The notes: generated from the letters alone by a model not told the origin. A stretch of 64,000 bases of DNA from CALUTH01 sp964452495 (GCA_964452495.1 CAYVMC010000005.1:31993-95992); one strand, 5' to 3'; shown: positions 44,104-53,632, counted from the first letter of the stretch. Numbers and translations: made by a program.

Positions 44104-44460
44104 TCAAGTTATAAATCTCAAGAGTGATTTAAACCAGCCTTTAACTCCTTTTTGTTCAGGAAGTACCGTTCCCGCATAAAACTGCTCATAATTATCTATT
44201 ATATTAACCGGCAGTGATTTACCGCTCAAAAGTATTTCAGAAATAGATTTTAAATACAAATCCTGTTCCTTACGATATTCTTCATCCATTTTACGCAAAT
44301 CTTCATCAGCTTCATAATGAACCAGTGCATGATATGCAGCAAGTACACTCTTATCATGGTCTCCTTTAGGAAACCTTAATAAGGCTTCTCTTGTAATTCG
44401 CCGACCCGCAAGTACATCATCAATTAATCTAGCACACAAGCGTCTGTTTTCTAAACTCAT
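44104..44460 (-). CDS. Small helical protein, unknown
   Basis: 118 residues, mostly helical and charged, with no signal or membrane segment. It contains LIDDVLAGRRITREALLRFP and two similarly hydrophobic helices. Four bases separate its ATG from the stop of the lipoprotein gene before it, so the pair is likely one transcript. The first part looks like a small helical-bundle fold. Function not recognised. Confidence 0.55.
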   Translation of the reverse strand: MSLENRRLCARLIDDVLAGRRITREALLRFPKGDHDKSVLAAYHALVHYEADEDLRKMDEEYRKEQDLYLKSISEILLSGKSLPVNIIDNYEQFYAGTVLPEQKGVKGWFKSLLRFIT

Positions 44461-44464
44461 ACTG

Positions 44465-44698
44465 CTATTTTATACCAAAATCTACTCCTGATGAATTTGG
44501 CATCACATCAAAATTAACTTTTGTTCCGTCAGATAAATCAATAATACCACTAGGCTCATTTTTTTGGGGGACATTCAAATTTTTAAATTTTCGTTGATAT
44601 TGAAAGACATCATCACCGCTATTTGTTTTTACACAGCCGGTTAAAAGAAATGAACCTACAAAACATATTAGACACATTAGAACTGTTAATTTATTCAT
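44465..44698 (-). CDS. Small putative lipoprotein
   Basis: 77 residues with a lipoprotein signal: a hydrophobic stretch, then FLLTGC (Cys at residue 22) followed by VKTNSGDD. The Asp-containing segment just after Cys is polar. The mature part is about 55 residues with no recognised domain. It is likely anchored to a membrane. Confidence 0.65.
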   Translation of the reverse strand: MNKLTVLMCLICFVGSFLLTGCVKTNSGDDVFQYQRKFKNLNVPQKNEPSGIIDLSDGTKVNFDVMPNSSGVDFGIK

Positions 44699-44839
44699 AA
44701 TAATTATCTCTATATATACATTATATATTTATTTTATAACTTTTCAATCCAAGTGACAAAGGGGAAAAGAGGTAAGGCGTAATGTATAAAGTGTAATCGG
44801 AGTCTAATCAGGTTCAAAAATGCTAGATATAAACAATAA

Positions 44840-44875
44840 AAATCTGTCCTTTTACCTAAGTAAAAGGACAGATTT
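44840..44875 (-). terminator. Terminator after the ferredoxin gene
   Basis: A perfect 16-bp stem (44840-44855 with 44860-44875) surrounds a 4-base loop. On the minus strand it is followed by TTATTGTTT. It lies 20 bases after the ferredoxin stop. Confidence 0.88.
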
Positions 44876-44895
44876 CATGATTATTTTTTAGAAAA

Positions 44896-45072
44896 TTATT
44901 CTACTTCAATTGCTGAAACAGGGCAAGAATCTGCTGCTTCTTTAACACAATCTTCATTGCCTGCAATACCATCTTCATTAACTTTTGCGATATCTTCTAC
45001 ACTAAATACAGCATCGCATATTGATTCACAAGCTCCGCATCCTATGCAAGAATCATTAACTGTTACGTTCAT
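44896..45072 (-). CDS. Single-cluster [4Fe-4S] ferredoxin, 58 residues
   Basis: Translating this gap on the minus strand gives MNVTVNDSCIGCGACESICD and on to SCPVSAIEVE. Cys 9, 12, 15 and 50 form the CxxCxxC...CP ligand set of a [4Fe-4S] cluster, and Cys 19 and 42 take the place of a second cluster, as in monocluster ferredoxins where they can form a disulfide. It is a small acidic cytoplasmic electron carrier. AAGGAG lies five to ten bases before the ATG, and a strong terminator follows. Its redox partner is not evident from the neighbours. Confidence 0.93.
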   Translation of the reverse strand: MNVTVNDSCIGCGACESICDAVFSVEDIAKVNEDGIAGNEDCVKEAADSCPVSAIEVE

Positions 45073-45143
45073 TTTTATTCTCCTTTTTTATTTTTACATA
45101 CGGCTTATTCAACCATATATATTATAAAAAACAAAAAATAAAA

Positions 45144-46322
45144 TTACAATAGATGAACTGCAACAGAAAGGGCTATAAATTTAAACCCTGTCATTTCACC
45201 AAAGTTCACAGACTGCATACCTTTTTTATACATTAGTACCGGAACTTTTTCCCTCGTATGGTCAGTACCCGAAACGGTAGGATCACACCCGTGATCAGCA
45301 GTTATTATGAGTAAATCATCATCTCTTAATTCGCTGATAATTTTGCCTAGATAAACATCGGCTTCTTCAAGCGCTCTGCCGTATCCTTTATAATCATTTC
45401 TATGCCCGTAGAGCATATCGGTATCAACCAGATTAGTAAAAATTATACCGATATTATTATTGGTTATTACTGTATCAGGATAAGCTATTTTATCAAGTTC
45501 CAGTTCACCTTTTACGGCTTTAAGAGTTAACTCAAGTCCTTCTTTATTAGAACCCGTATGAATGGCATGAGTAATACCTGATTTAGCAAAAATATCTTCA
45601 ATTTTTCCTATACCAATAACTTCCGCACCAAGTTTTTTTATCGTATTTAAAATCGTGTCCGAAGGCGGAACCATTGAATAATCCCGCCGGTCAGCAGATA
45701 TTCTCGTAGGTTTACCATCTATAATTTTATAAGGACGTGCAATTACTCTTGCAACAAAAAATCCCATATCATCAAGTGTTTTTCTGGCTATTTCACACCA
45801 TTCATATAATGTTTTTAAAGGAATTAAATCTGTATCAACAGCTATTTGAAACACACTATCTGCACTTGTATACACAATAGGATATTTTGTTTTGTGATGC
45901 TCATCATTCAACTGCTCAATAATAACAGTTCCACTTGCCGGAATATTTGCAAGTACACCACCGCAGCCGGTTCTTTTAATAAATTCATCAATAAGTCTTT
46001 CAGGAAAACCATCAGGGAATGTTTCAAATTTTTTTTCAGAAACAAGTCCTGCAATCTCCCAATGACCGGTCGTAGTGTCTTTCCCTTTTGATTCTTCTTT
46101 TAAAACAGCTGTTATACCAAGCTGATTAGCTACAGGATTAATACCTTTCAAGTCGCAAAGATTTCCAAGTCCCAATCTTTCCATAACAGGAAGTTTAAGC
46201 CCATTATTTGCTTCACATACATTCTTTAGAGTATTACATTCCGGAATATCGCCAAATTCCCTACAATCAGGCATAGCACCAATTCCCATAGAATCAATAA
46301 CAACAATAATTGCTCTTTTCAC
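45144..46322 (-). CDS. deoB: Phosphopentomutase
   Basis: 392-residue metal-dependent mutase of the alkaline phosphatase superfamily, interconverting (deoxy)ribose 1- and 5-phosphates in nucleoside salvage. The N-terminal metal site VIDSMGIGAMPD, the phosphorylated Thr region GKDTTTGHWE and the C-terminal TADHGCDPTVSGTDHTRE metal site are present. It lies 18 bases after apt on the same strand. With apt and cdd in this window it supports nucleoside recycling. Confidence 0.96.
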   Translation of the reverse strand: MKRAIIVVIDSMGIGAMPDCREFGDIPECNTLKNVCEANNGLKLPVMERLGLGNLCDLKGINPVANQLGITAVLKEESKGKDTTTGHWEIAGLVSEKKFETFPDGFPERLIDEFIKRTGCGGVLANIPASGTVIIEQLNDEHHKTKYPIVYTSADSVFQIAVDTDLIPLKTLYEWCEIARKTLDDMGFFVARVIARPYKIIDGKPTRISADRRDYSMVPPSDTILNTIKKLGAEVIGIGKIEDIFAKSGITHAIHTGSNKEGLELTLKAVKGELELDKIAYPDTVITNNNIGIIFTNLVDTDMLYGHRNDYKGYGRALEEADVYLGKIISELRDDDLLIITADHGCDPTVSGTDHTREKVPVLMYKKGMQSVNFGEMTGFKFIALSVAVHLL

Positions 46323-46340
46323 TCTATATCAACTCCCTGT

Positions 46341-46865
46341 TTAAAGTTTAAGCATAGAAACAACTTCTATACCTGTATTTTCAATCTTTTGCCTGCCGTT
46401 AAGTCCGTCAAGTTCAATAATAAACGCTGAAGCAACAACATTTCCGCCGACTTTTTTGAACAAATTACAGGCAGCAGCAGCAGTTCCGCCGGTAGCAAGC
46501 AGGTCATCAACAACAAGAACCCTTTTCCCTGCTTCAACTGCATCCTCATGAATTTCTATTGAATCAGTGCCGTATTCAAGTTCATAACTTTCACTCACTG
46601 TTTTTGCAGGAAGTTTATTGGGTTTTCTAACTGGAATAAAACCGGCACCAAGCCTGCAAGCCAGAGGCGCACCGAAAATAAATCCACGTGATTCTATACC
46701 TGCAACATAATCTATGTTTTTATCTTTAAATGTGTTGTACAAAAAATCAATCATTTTATTCAGGGTTTCAGCATCTTTTATTGCTGTTGTAATATCAAAA
46801 AACAAAATACCTTTTTTAGGGTAATCAGGAATTGTTCTTATTTTTTCTTTCACAGATGTAAGCAT
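46341..46865 (-). CDS. apt: Adenine phosphoribosyltransferase
   Basis: 174-residue salvage enzyme making AMP from adenine and PRPP. GIESRGFIFGAPLA and the PRPP loop VLVVDDLLATGGTA near residue 117 are present. It lies two bases after the glycosyltransferase stop and just before deoB, in one operon. Confidence 0.96.
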   Translation of the reverse strand: MLTSVKEKIRTIPDYPKKGILFFDITTAIKDAETLNKMIDFLYNTFKDKNIDYVAGIESRGFIFGAPLACRLGAGFIPVRKPNKLPAKTVSESYELEYGTDSIEIHEDAVEAGKRVLVVDDLLATGGTAAAACNLFKKVGGNVVASAFIIELDGLNGRQKIENTGIEVVSMLKL

Positions 46866-46867
46866 TT

Positions 46868-48226
46868 TTATACCTCTTGTAATTCTTTTTTTATTTTCTT
46901 TAACTTTGATAATATTGAGCGTTCTTTTTCCATAACCAAACCATGAGTGGTTTTACCCCATTTCATATCTTTTTTAAGAAACACTATTTTACCGAGAATG
47001 AATAACACCATCGGAAACCATATTATTAACATATAAACAGTAGTTTCACAAGCTTCTTTTATAGCTTGAAGGCGCGGTACATTATCATACCGCCTTAAAC
47101 TATACCGTATGGCAGTAAAAAAGCCAAAGGCCATTATAACCGCAATAACGCCTGAAGAAAGAAACTCGTTAGGGCCGACTTTTCCCATAAGAAACTTTAT
47201 CGTTCTAAACCCCACTTCAAGTAAAAACCACAATGGCATAATAAATTGCAGAATAAATATAAACATATCTGTCTGTGCTTTCAACGACATTTTTTTTGAA
47301 TTAAATGCATCCCAGAAATATTCCAAATATCGTCTGATACTGCCTTCTAGCCATCTTCTGCGCTGTCTGAATAAAGGCACAAGGTAAATTACACCTTCTT
47401 CATAAACAATTGCATCTGCACAAAAACGCACATCCCAGCCTTTTATATGAAGTCTTGTCGACATATCCAAATCATCCGTAATGGTATCATTATTCCATCC
47501 GCCAATATCTTCAAGTGCCGAACGCTTAATAAGTTCCCCGTTACCACGAAGTTCTACTGCACCTTTAACTGAATCTCTGCCAGTCTGTATATTGCAATCA
47601 AAAGTATATTCGTTATTCTGGCAACGTGTAAGGAAATTTACATCTTTATTTCTAATAACTTTTCTTGCCTGTACAGCCCCAACATCTGCCGGTTCAAGCT
47701 CAGGAATAAGTTTTTTTAAAAAATCACTTTCAACCGTTGCATCCGCGTCAAATACAAGAACAGCTTCACCTTTGGCATATTTCATTGCATCATTTAATAC
47801 AGCTGACTTTCCAGGATACGCATTATGCGGTCTGATAAGAGCAATAACTTTTCCTTTATATTTATCTTCAAGACGCTTTATTACAATAGGTGTTTTGTCA
47901 GAACTTCTATCATCAATAACAATAACCTCAAACCTCTCATAATTCATTGCCAGAATATTTTCAACCGTATGGGTAATAACTCCCTCTTCATTGTGTGCAG
48001 GTATTAAAATAGAAACAAAAGGCTTGTAATCTTCATTAATTATAACAGGCTGTTTTTGAAGTTTACGCTTTTTATGCTTGGTTGCAAGATTCATATAAAT
48101 CCCATACACAACCATAAATGCACACAAAATGACAAATCCTATTCCTGTGTTAACGTGATATTGGAATACGTATAGAAAAATACTTAAAAATGCGACTATT
48201 GTTAACAGAAGTATTCTTTCTCTCAT
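46868..48226 (-). CDS. Membrane glycosyltransferase, family 2 (processive type)
   Basis: 452 residues. Two N-terminal membrane helices, a GT2 catalytic domain with VSILIPAHNEEGVI, the DxD motif VFDADATVE and the acceptor/processivity motif RQRRRWLEGSIRR (QxxRW), then three to four C-terminal helices. This layout matches synthases such as PgaC/IcaA and hyaluronan or cellulose synthase relatives, so an extracellular beta-linked polysaccharide is likely but the sugar is unknown. I use ATG 48226 (GAGGA upstream). An in-frame ATG at 48292 adds 22 residues. Its grouping with apt and deoB is unexplained. Confidence 0.85.
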   Translation of the reverse strand: MRERILLLTIVAFLSIFLYVFQYHVNTGIGFVILCAFMVVYGIYMNLATKHKKRKLQKQPVIINEDYKPFVSILIPAHNEEGVITHTVENILAMNYERFEVIVIDDRSSDKTPIVIKRLEDKYKGKVIALIRPHNAYPGKSAVLNDAMKYAKGEAVLVFDADATVESDFLKKLIPELEPADVGAVQARKVIRNKDVNFLTRCQNNEYTFDCNIQTGRDSVKGAVELRGNGELIKRSALEDIGGWNNDTITDDLDMSTRLHIKGWDVRFCADAIVYEEGVIYLVPLFRQRRRWLEGSIRRYLEYFWDAFNSKKMSLKAQTDMFIFILQFIMPLWFLLEVGFRTIKFLMGKVGPNEFLSSGVIAVIMAFGFFTAIRYSLRRYDNVPRLQAIKEACETTVYMLIIWFPMVLFILGKIVFLKKDMKWGKTTHGLVMEKERSILSKLKKIKKELQEV

Positions 48227-48497
48227 AACTTCCTCATACTTAAGATAGTATAGCAGAAATACAGGTAAATAAATATTTTTGTAAATTTTCATTAAGTTTA
48301 TACCTGCAAATTACATTTTACACCAATTTTTTACACAATTTGTATAATACAGCATTTACAACAATTCCTGATATTAATCATTAAGTTTTGTTATAAAAAA
48401 TATATACTTTGTAAATATTTCTTAACAATATGTAATAAACATGGCAATTTTTTTGACCACAAAAACTTTATATAAGAGTAAGGAGAAAAGTTACCCC

Positions 48498-48701
48498 ATG
48501 AAAGAACAAGAATTAAACGCAGCAATGTCAGTTATTACAGATCCGGTTAAAAATGTTTATAAATTAGAAACCAGACAGGACATTGAAGAAATTCAAAGAA
48601 TTATAAGAATATTTAATATTGCTAATGAGCAGCAAAACAAACATAGAATGCTTTCAATCAAGAATTTAGCAACTTTAAGACTTGTATTAAGCAATAATTA
48701 A
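48498..48701 (+). CDS. Small helical protein, unknown
   Basis: 67 residues from ATG 48498. AAGGAG (from 48480) lies about 12 bases upstream, whereas an in-frame ATG at 48441 has no site. The sequence is helical, with MSVITDPVKNVYKLETRQD and IQRIIRIFNIANEQ. No Cys, signal or membrane segment. Followed by a terminator, it is a compact monocistronic unit. It could be a small regulator, but I recognise no family. Confidence 0.6.
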   Translation: MKEQELNAAMSVITDPVKNVYKLETRQDIEEIQRIIRIFNIANEQQNKHRMLSIKNLATLRLVLSNN

Positions 48702-48730
48702 TATGCAATTTATTATGGGTTTATATGACT

Positions 48731-48760
48731 AAAACGGGCGAATGAATTATCGTCCGTTTT
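48731..48760 (+). terminator. Terminator after the 67-residue protein gene
   Basis: AAAACGGGCGA (48731-48741) pairs with TCGTCCGTTTT (48750-48760) with one G-U pair, followed by T. Confidence 0.75.
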
Positions 48761-48866
48761 TGATTTATGGAGTACTACTTTCCGGTTAAAAAAAAACTCT
48801 TTATAATCAGCCACTGTCAGATAGGAAACTGCCGTAAAAATCTTTATATTAGGTTAGGAGATTTTT

Positions 48867-49682
48867 ATGAAACGATTTCTGTACATGCTTATTATTGTAT
48901 TTTTAACATTTACACCTGCTTTAGCAGGGAAATATGATACACAACTACTTACAATGGAAGAAGAGCTATACGGAATAAACTATGCTGACCAGAATGATGA
49001 AACAAGGCTTGCAAGACTTGAACAATCTGTTTACGGAACAGTATCCCAAAATAGTATAGCCGAACGAGTAAAAAAAATATCAGATGATTTGTGTGCCGAT
49101 GTTATAAATGAGAAAATAAAACCTTGCAAAGATACTTTTATGGCAGAAGAAGAGTCAAAACTTGCTGCAGATGAAACAGTAAGTTATCCGGCTTTAGATA
49201 GAGTAGAGACAAAGCTTTTTAACAAAACTTATGAAAAAAATGATTTAGATAATAGACTTGCAAGAATAGAAAAACATTTATTTAATCAAACCTATGATAA
49301 AGATAGTTATAACGAACGCGTAGAAAGAATTAAAAACAATGTATTTAAAGAAGATTACCGTATGGCATCACAAAATGCCTATTATGATGATTTATCATAC
49401 GGCTCAGGTATGAGAAGCGAAGATTTGAGCGGATTAAACAGAAATTTGTTTACAGGAAGAGGCAAAACTTCTTTTGAAGACCGATTATCAAGTCTGGAAA
49501 ATCAGATGCTTGGCGGATCATATAATTACGATACGGATGAAGAACGTATCAACCGTTTAAATAGTGCCTACAAAGCACAAAAATCAATGAATAAATACGA
49601 TTCTAACAGATTTCAACAAGGATTATCCACAGCAATGCAGATTGGAGCAATGATTTTAATGGTATTATGTATGGTTCTTTAA
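48867..49682 (+). CDS. Secreted repeat protein with C-terminal hydrophobic anchor, unknown
   Basis: 271 residues. A signal peptide (MKRFLYMLIIVFLTFTPALA) is followed by about five units of a 25-35 residue repeat of the form 'L..vE..lFn.tY..d.l..RlaRiE': YDTQLLTMEEELYGINYADQ, LDRVETKLFNKTYEKNDLDN, IEKHLFNQTYDKDSYNER and LSSLENQMLGGSYNYDTDEE are clear. The last 20 residues (STAMQIGAMILMVLCMVL) are hydrophobic and may anchor it to a membrane. Such a protein would sit in the periplasm. Function unknown. AGGAG lies upstream. Its stop overlaps the stop of the converging dgkA. Confidence 0.7.
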   Translation: MKRFLYMLIIVFLTFTPALAGKYDTQLLTMEEELYGINYADQNDETRLARLEQSVYGTVSQNSIAERVKKISDDLCADVINEKIKPCKDTFMAEEESKLAADETVSYPALDRVETKLFNKTYEKNDLDNRLARIEKHLFNQTYDKDSYNERVERIKNNVFKEDYRMASQNAYYDDLSYGSGMRSEDLSGLNRNLFTGRGKTSFEDRLSSLENQMLGGSYNYDTDEERINRLNSAYKAQKSMNKYDSNRFQQGLSTAMQIGAMILMVLCMVL

Positions 49683-50053
49683 AACATTCTAAATATTGCT
49701 TGCCCGAAAAGTATAACACCTATTATAATACTTAAAAAACTTGCCACCATAACTGCTCCGGCAGAAATATCTTTTGCCATCCCGACAAGAATACTGTATT
49801 TATTTCTAAAAGTTGCATCAAGTGCAAATTCTATTGCTGTATTAAGCATTTCTGAAATTATTACCATACCTATAGTCAATAGAAGTATACATATTTCTAT
49901 CGGGCGAAAACCAAATAACAATGATAAAAACAGTACAATTACCGCAAGAACCATGTGTACACGTATATTACGCTCACTCTTTAGTACAAGCCGCATACCC
50001 TTTCTGGCATGCTTAAAAGAACTGTTAAAATTTTTTGTTTTAAACTTTGTCAT
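49679..50053 (-). CDS. dgkA: Diacylglycerol or undecaprenol kinase
   Basis: 124-residue membrane kinase with three transmembrane helices. The family signature NTAIEFALD and the following KDISAGAVMVAS are intact, with catalytic Glu/Asp present. Gram-positive-like members phosphorylate undecaprenol, so the substrate is open. The frame is open to 50062 (TTG), and the ATG 50053 is preferred. It overlaps ybeY by 14 bases, the usual neighbour. Confidence 0.9.
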   Translation of the reverse strand: MTKFKTKNFNSSFKHARKGMRLVLKSERNIRVHMVLAVIVLFLSLLFGFRPIEICILLLTIGMVIISEMLNTAIEFALDATFRNKYSILVGMAKDISAGAVMVASFLSIIIGVILFGQAIFRMF

Positions 50054-50537
50054 ACTCCACAACTTTCAAGGCATCATTTTGCATTTCTACAACAAAATTG
50101 TAGTCTTCTTCTGTCTGATGGTCAAATCCTAAAAGGTGCATTATTCCGTGAGATATTAAAAAATATAATTCTTCTTCAAAACTTTTACCCTTTTTTTCAG
50201 ATTCTTCATTAACTTTATCAAGAGCTATTATAAATTCGCCAAGATTAATTTCACCGTCAAATATAAATTTATCATCATCATCAGCAAATATTGCAAAAGT
50301 AATAATATCTGCAGGATAATCTTTATTCCTGTATTCTTTGTTTAACTCATGAGTTTTCTTAGAGTCACAATAAAGTATATCAAATGTTACTGTATCATAC
50401 TTAAACCCGCTAAGTGCTGATTTATCACCTATATGAGATATATAATATTCAAAAACCCGTTTTGCAATAGCTATTGCTTTTGCTTCATCAACATTATATT
50501 CATTACAAATATTTTCGCTAAAAATATTAATGTTCAT
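50040..50537 (-). CDS. ybeY: Endoribonuclease YbeY (rRNA maturation)
   Basis: 165-residue metal-dependent RNase for 16S rRNA 3' processing. The zinc motif ISHGIMHLLGFDHQTEED (HGxxHLxGyDH) near residue 133 and the upstream YRNKDYPADIITFA motif are diagnostic. I use ATG 50537. A TTG at 50552 is also possible. It lies between pgpH and dgkA, a common order, with overlaps on both sides. Confidence 0.94.
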   Translation of the reverse strand: MNINIFSENICNEYNVDEAKAIAIAKRVFEYYISHIGDKSALSGFKYDTVTFDILYCDSKKTHELNKEYRNKDYPADIITFAIFADDDDKFIFDGEINLGEFIIALDKVNEESEKKGKSFEEELYFLISHGIMHLLGFDHQTEEDYNFVVEMQNDALKVVEYDKV

Positions 50538-52698
50538 CACGTTTGTTTTCAAGTTCTTGAATTTTTGCCTCTAAATCCTTATCAATAGTTTGCACCGCTG
50601 CTTTATTTCTGTCAAGTTCATTAACAAGATCTTGTTGATACTTAATTCTTTCATGATGAATACCACGAAGAATACGACCCATTACCGAAGCAATTGTTGA
50701 AAGATCTTTTAATGTGATTGGTGCATCTGATAATTGTCCATCATTTAAACGTTCTCTAATAATTCTATCTATTATAGCATCAATTTCTTCTATAGAAGAA
50801 GCTTTATTAGCACGTACCGTAGATTCAACAGCATCAGCTATCATTAAAATTGCTGTTTCTTTGGAATTAGGTTTTGGACCTGGATAACGGAACTGTTCCT
50901 CTGGAACATTTTCAACACCTTCCTGTGCTACTGCCTGTTTGTAGAAGTAGCTTACAAGTCCTGTTCCGTGGTGCTGTAATATAAAATTATTTATAATAGC
51001 AGGTAAACCATTATCTTTTACCAGCTCTACGCCATCTTTCGGGTGTGCAGTTATAAGCATTTTTGAAAATTTAGGAGAACAATTATTATGCGGATTTTCT
51101 ATTCCATAGCTTGACTGATTTTCTACAAAGAACATCGGGCGTTTAAGTTTACCAACATCATGATAAATTGCGCCAACTTTTGCAAGAAGCGGATTTGCTC
51201 CGATTGCTTCAGCAGCAGCCTCACAAAGATATGCTACCATCGCACTGTGATTATATGTACCGGGAGCTTTCAATTGTAAGTCTTTTAAAAGCGGCTGATT
51301 TTGGTCTGCAAGTTCTACAAGACCGTACGGAGAAATCATTTGAAACAACTTTTCAAGAACAGGCATAAATCCTAGAGTTAAAAGTCCGCCAATTACAAAA
51401 CTATTTAGCATTATGTATGTTATATCAGTGAGTATTAATACATTATCAATATTCATAAGGAATTTTTCAAGCAAATATACACATGCAAGAATTATACCGC
51501 CGGTTAATGCTATTTTTAATCCAATAATAATCATATCATTACGTTTGGTAAATTTGTGATTGTAAACAGTTATCATCGTAAATATATTGAGCAGCATGAA
51601 AACAACAATCATTTCAACACCATAATGCATACTGATTGCAATATTTACAAGTATAAGATTAGCTGCAAGCAATGCAACTCTGGGATTTGCAAAAATAGAC
51701 ATTATAATCATAAATGCTGGAAAAGGAATAATGTATGGTGAGAAACCTGTAGGGAGAACAACCGGAAACAGTGAAATAAAGAGTGAAAGAAATGCAAAAA
51801 GGTTTAGATAATTTGATTCAAGATAATTTTTTTCAAACCCTTTAAGATACAATAAAAACATACTTGTAGAAAGTGCTATAAGGAAGAATATACCAGCAAT
51901 TCCAATATAATTAATTTCAAGTACATTATATCCGGCTTCTCTTAAAGCATCACTTTTAATTTTTGTAATTTGTTCTCCAGCAAAAACAATTGCTTCACCC
52001 TTTTTAAAAGTTACTTCATAAGGTTTAACCGAATTTTGTGCATTTCTCCTTGCAATTTCCGTTGCAAATTCATCAACTATAAGGTTAGGAACAATAACTT
52101 GATTAAGTATAGCTGTAATCATGTATGTTTGAGCGCGTGGTATTGATTGATACATGCCTTTTTCTATTATGCTTGAAATTTTATCTTTTTCAAAATCTTC
52201 TGCTGTAATACCTATATTAAGAACTGTATCAAGAGTACTTTGCGCTCTGCTGAAAATTTTATTAAAAGAATCTAAATCAGAGTGAAGAAGAAAATCAATC
52301 AGTGCTGTTTTTTGTGAAGAGCGTGGAGAATCAAAAAGTACAGAAATTTCATTAAACTTTTTATCTTCAGAAATTTGTGATTCACGAATTTTTAAAATGG
52401 TGTTTCGTAAAGTTGTAAGGTTTATTTTTATAAAATCATCATTTGCCTGAGTTAAAATAGGTTCAACTTTACGTGCAACTTCTTTTTTATGCTGCTCGGT
52501 TCTAATTGTATCAATGACTGTAATATTTTTTTGAGCAACAATATCCTGCTTACTTACACCATTTTCAATTATTTGTTGAAAAAAGAAGTTTTGTGAAGAC
52601 AGAATCATAGTCATTGCTATTGCAAACAACATAAACATAAGGAAATTCTTAAAAATATTTGATTTAAAAAAATTAAAAACTTTTTCTTTATAAGTCAT
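50527..52698 (-). CDS. pgpH: Membrane cyclic-di-AMP phosphodiesterase of the 7TMR-HD family
   Basis: 723 residues: an N-terminal membrane helix, an extracytoplasmic domain (about 40-265), seven transmembrane segments (about 275-450) and a cytoplasmic HD domain with GTYNHSAMVAYLCEAAAEA, AIYHDVGKLKRP and ILQHHGTGLVSYFY. This is the PgpH architecture; known members hydrolyse c-di-AMP and affect osmotic balance. It implies that the organism makes c-di-AMP, though no synthase is in this window. Confidence 0.93.
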   Translation of the reverse strand: MTYKEKVFNFFKSNIFKNFLMFMLFAIAMTMILSSQNFFFQQIIENGVSKQDIVAQKNITVIDTIRTEQHKKEVARKVEPILTQANDDFIKINLTTLRNTILKIRESQISEDKKFNEISVLFDSPRSSQKTALIDFLLHSDLDSFNKIFSRAQSTLDTVLNIGITAEDFEKDKISSIIEKGMYQSIPRAQTYMITAILNQVIVPNLIVDEFATEIARRNAQNSVKPYEVTFKKGEAIVFAGEQITKIKSDALREAGYNVLEINYIGIAGIFFLIALSTSMFLLYLKGFEKNYLESNYLNLFAFLSLFISLFPVVLPTGFSPYIIPFPAFMIIMSIFANPRVALLAANLILVNIAISMHYGVEMIVVFMLLNIFTMITVYNHKFTKRNDMIIIGLKIALTGGIILACVYLLEKFLMNIDNVLILTDITYIMLNSFVIGGLLTLGFMPVLEKLFQMISPYGLVELADQNQPLLKDLQLKAPGTYNHSAMVAYLCEAAAEAIGANPLLAKVGAIYHDVGKLKRPMFFVENQSSYGIENPHNNCSPKFSKMLITAHPKDGVELVKDNGLPAIINNFILQHHGTGLVSYFYKQAVAQEGVENVPEEQFRYPGPKPNSKETAILMIADAVESTVRANKASSIEEIDAIIDRIIRERLNDGQLSDAPITLKDLSTIASVMGRILRGIHHERIKYQQDLVNELDRNKAAVQTIDKDLEAKIQELENKRDEH

Positions 52699-52907
52699 AA
52701 ATTATCCTCATTCTGATTATCATTCATGTTTACTACAAACCCGCATTTAATACAAGACAAAATCATACCGGTACTATCAACAGGTCTCAATACATGTTCA
52801 CATTTTTCTTCCTGTTGCGTTGTATTTTCCCCAGTCAGAAAATATTGTACATCATTTTTATTCTGGTGTTTACTAATAAACTTTATGATTAATTCAATAA
52901 TATACAT
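52695..52907 (-). CDS. Small zinc-ribbon-like protein
   Basis: 70 residues. A CEH...CIKC arrangement (Cys 36, His 38, Cys 52, Cys 55) could bind one metal ion. The N-terminus is amphipathic (YIIELIIKFISKH). It overlaps the start of pgpH by four bases and directly follows cdd, so it belongs to this operon. No known family. Confidence 0.6.
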   Translation of the reverse strand: MYIIELIIKFISKHQNKNDVQYFLTGENTTQQEEKCEHVLRPVDSTGMILSCIKCGFVVNMNDNQNEDNL

Positions 52908-52909
52908 AA

Positions 52910-53299
52910 CTATATTCTAAACCCGTGGGGGAGAAGCGTTGAAATTTTATCAATTTTTGGGGTTTCATTTTTTTCAGTTATTATTTCCGTATCAAAATCC
53001 TCTTTGAATTCATAAATTACCTGCCTGCAAGCACCACAGGGATAACATTCATCGGATTCAGGCGAAAAAATTGCAACAGCAAGTATTTGTTTTTCTCCAT
53101 TTGATATTGCATTACCTATTGCACAGCGTTCAGCACAGATAGTAAGCCCGAAACTTGAATTTTCAAAATTGCATCCCTTATAAAAATTTCCACTGGCACC
53201 CATAACACATGCTCCTACATGAAATTTTGAAAATGGAGCATACGAATTCTGGGATACATCTTTGGCTATATCTAACATTTGTTTATAATCTATATCCAT
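52910..53299 (-). CDS. cdd: Cytidine deaminase
   Basis: 129-residue tetrameric-type enzyme turning cytidine or deoxycytidine into uridine. Zinc ligands are in CAERCAIGNA (catalytic Glu follows the first Cys) and PCGACRQVIYEF. The N-terminal SYAPFSKFHVGAC is the standard substrate loop. It complements deoB and apt in nucleoside salvage. Confidence 0.95.
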   Translation of the reverse strand: MDIDYKQMLDIAKDVSQNSYAPFSKFHVGACVMGASGNFYKGCNFENSSFGLTICAERCAIGNAISNGEKQILAVAIFSPESDECYPCGACRQVIYEFKEDFDTEIITEKNETPKIDKISTLLPHGFRI

Positions 53300-53457
53300 A
53301 ATTACAAATTTATGATTTTTCTAAACAAAAGTAATCAGCCAATTGTATGATTATTGCTTTTTAACAAATTTTCATCTCTATATTAAGCATGCCTGCATAT
53401 TTTTTTTATTATAATGCTTTCCTGTAAAAACTACACTAAACTATCGCAAAATTGTAT

Positions 53458-53494
53458 AAAAAAAAGACCTTGTATAATTTAAAAACCAAGGTCT
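53458..53494 (-). terminator. Orphan terminator downstream of the pgm terminator
   Basis: On the minus strand, AGACCTTG (from 53494) pairs with CAAGGTCT (to 53465), followed by a run of seven T at 53464-53458. No gene ends just before it. Confidence 0.7.
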
Positions 53495-53632
53495 GTCCGT
53501 TTAAATAAGAAGAGAGAGCTTTATATTCTGGTATAAAACTTGTAAAAAAATTTTTTGCCACATTTTTACAAAAAAAGTCAAAAAATTTACAAAAATTTAC
53601 AATTCAGAGCAATAGAATAAAAAACAAAATAT

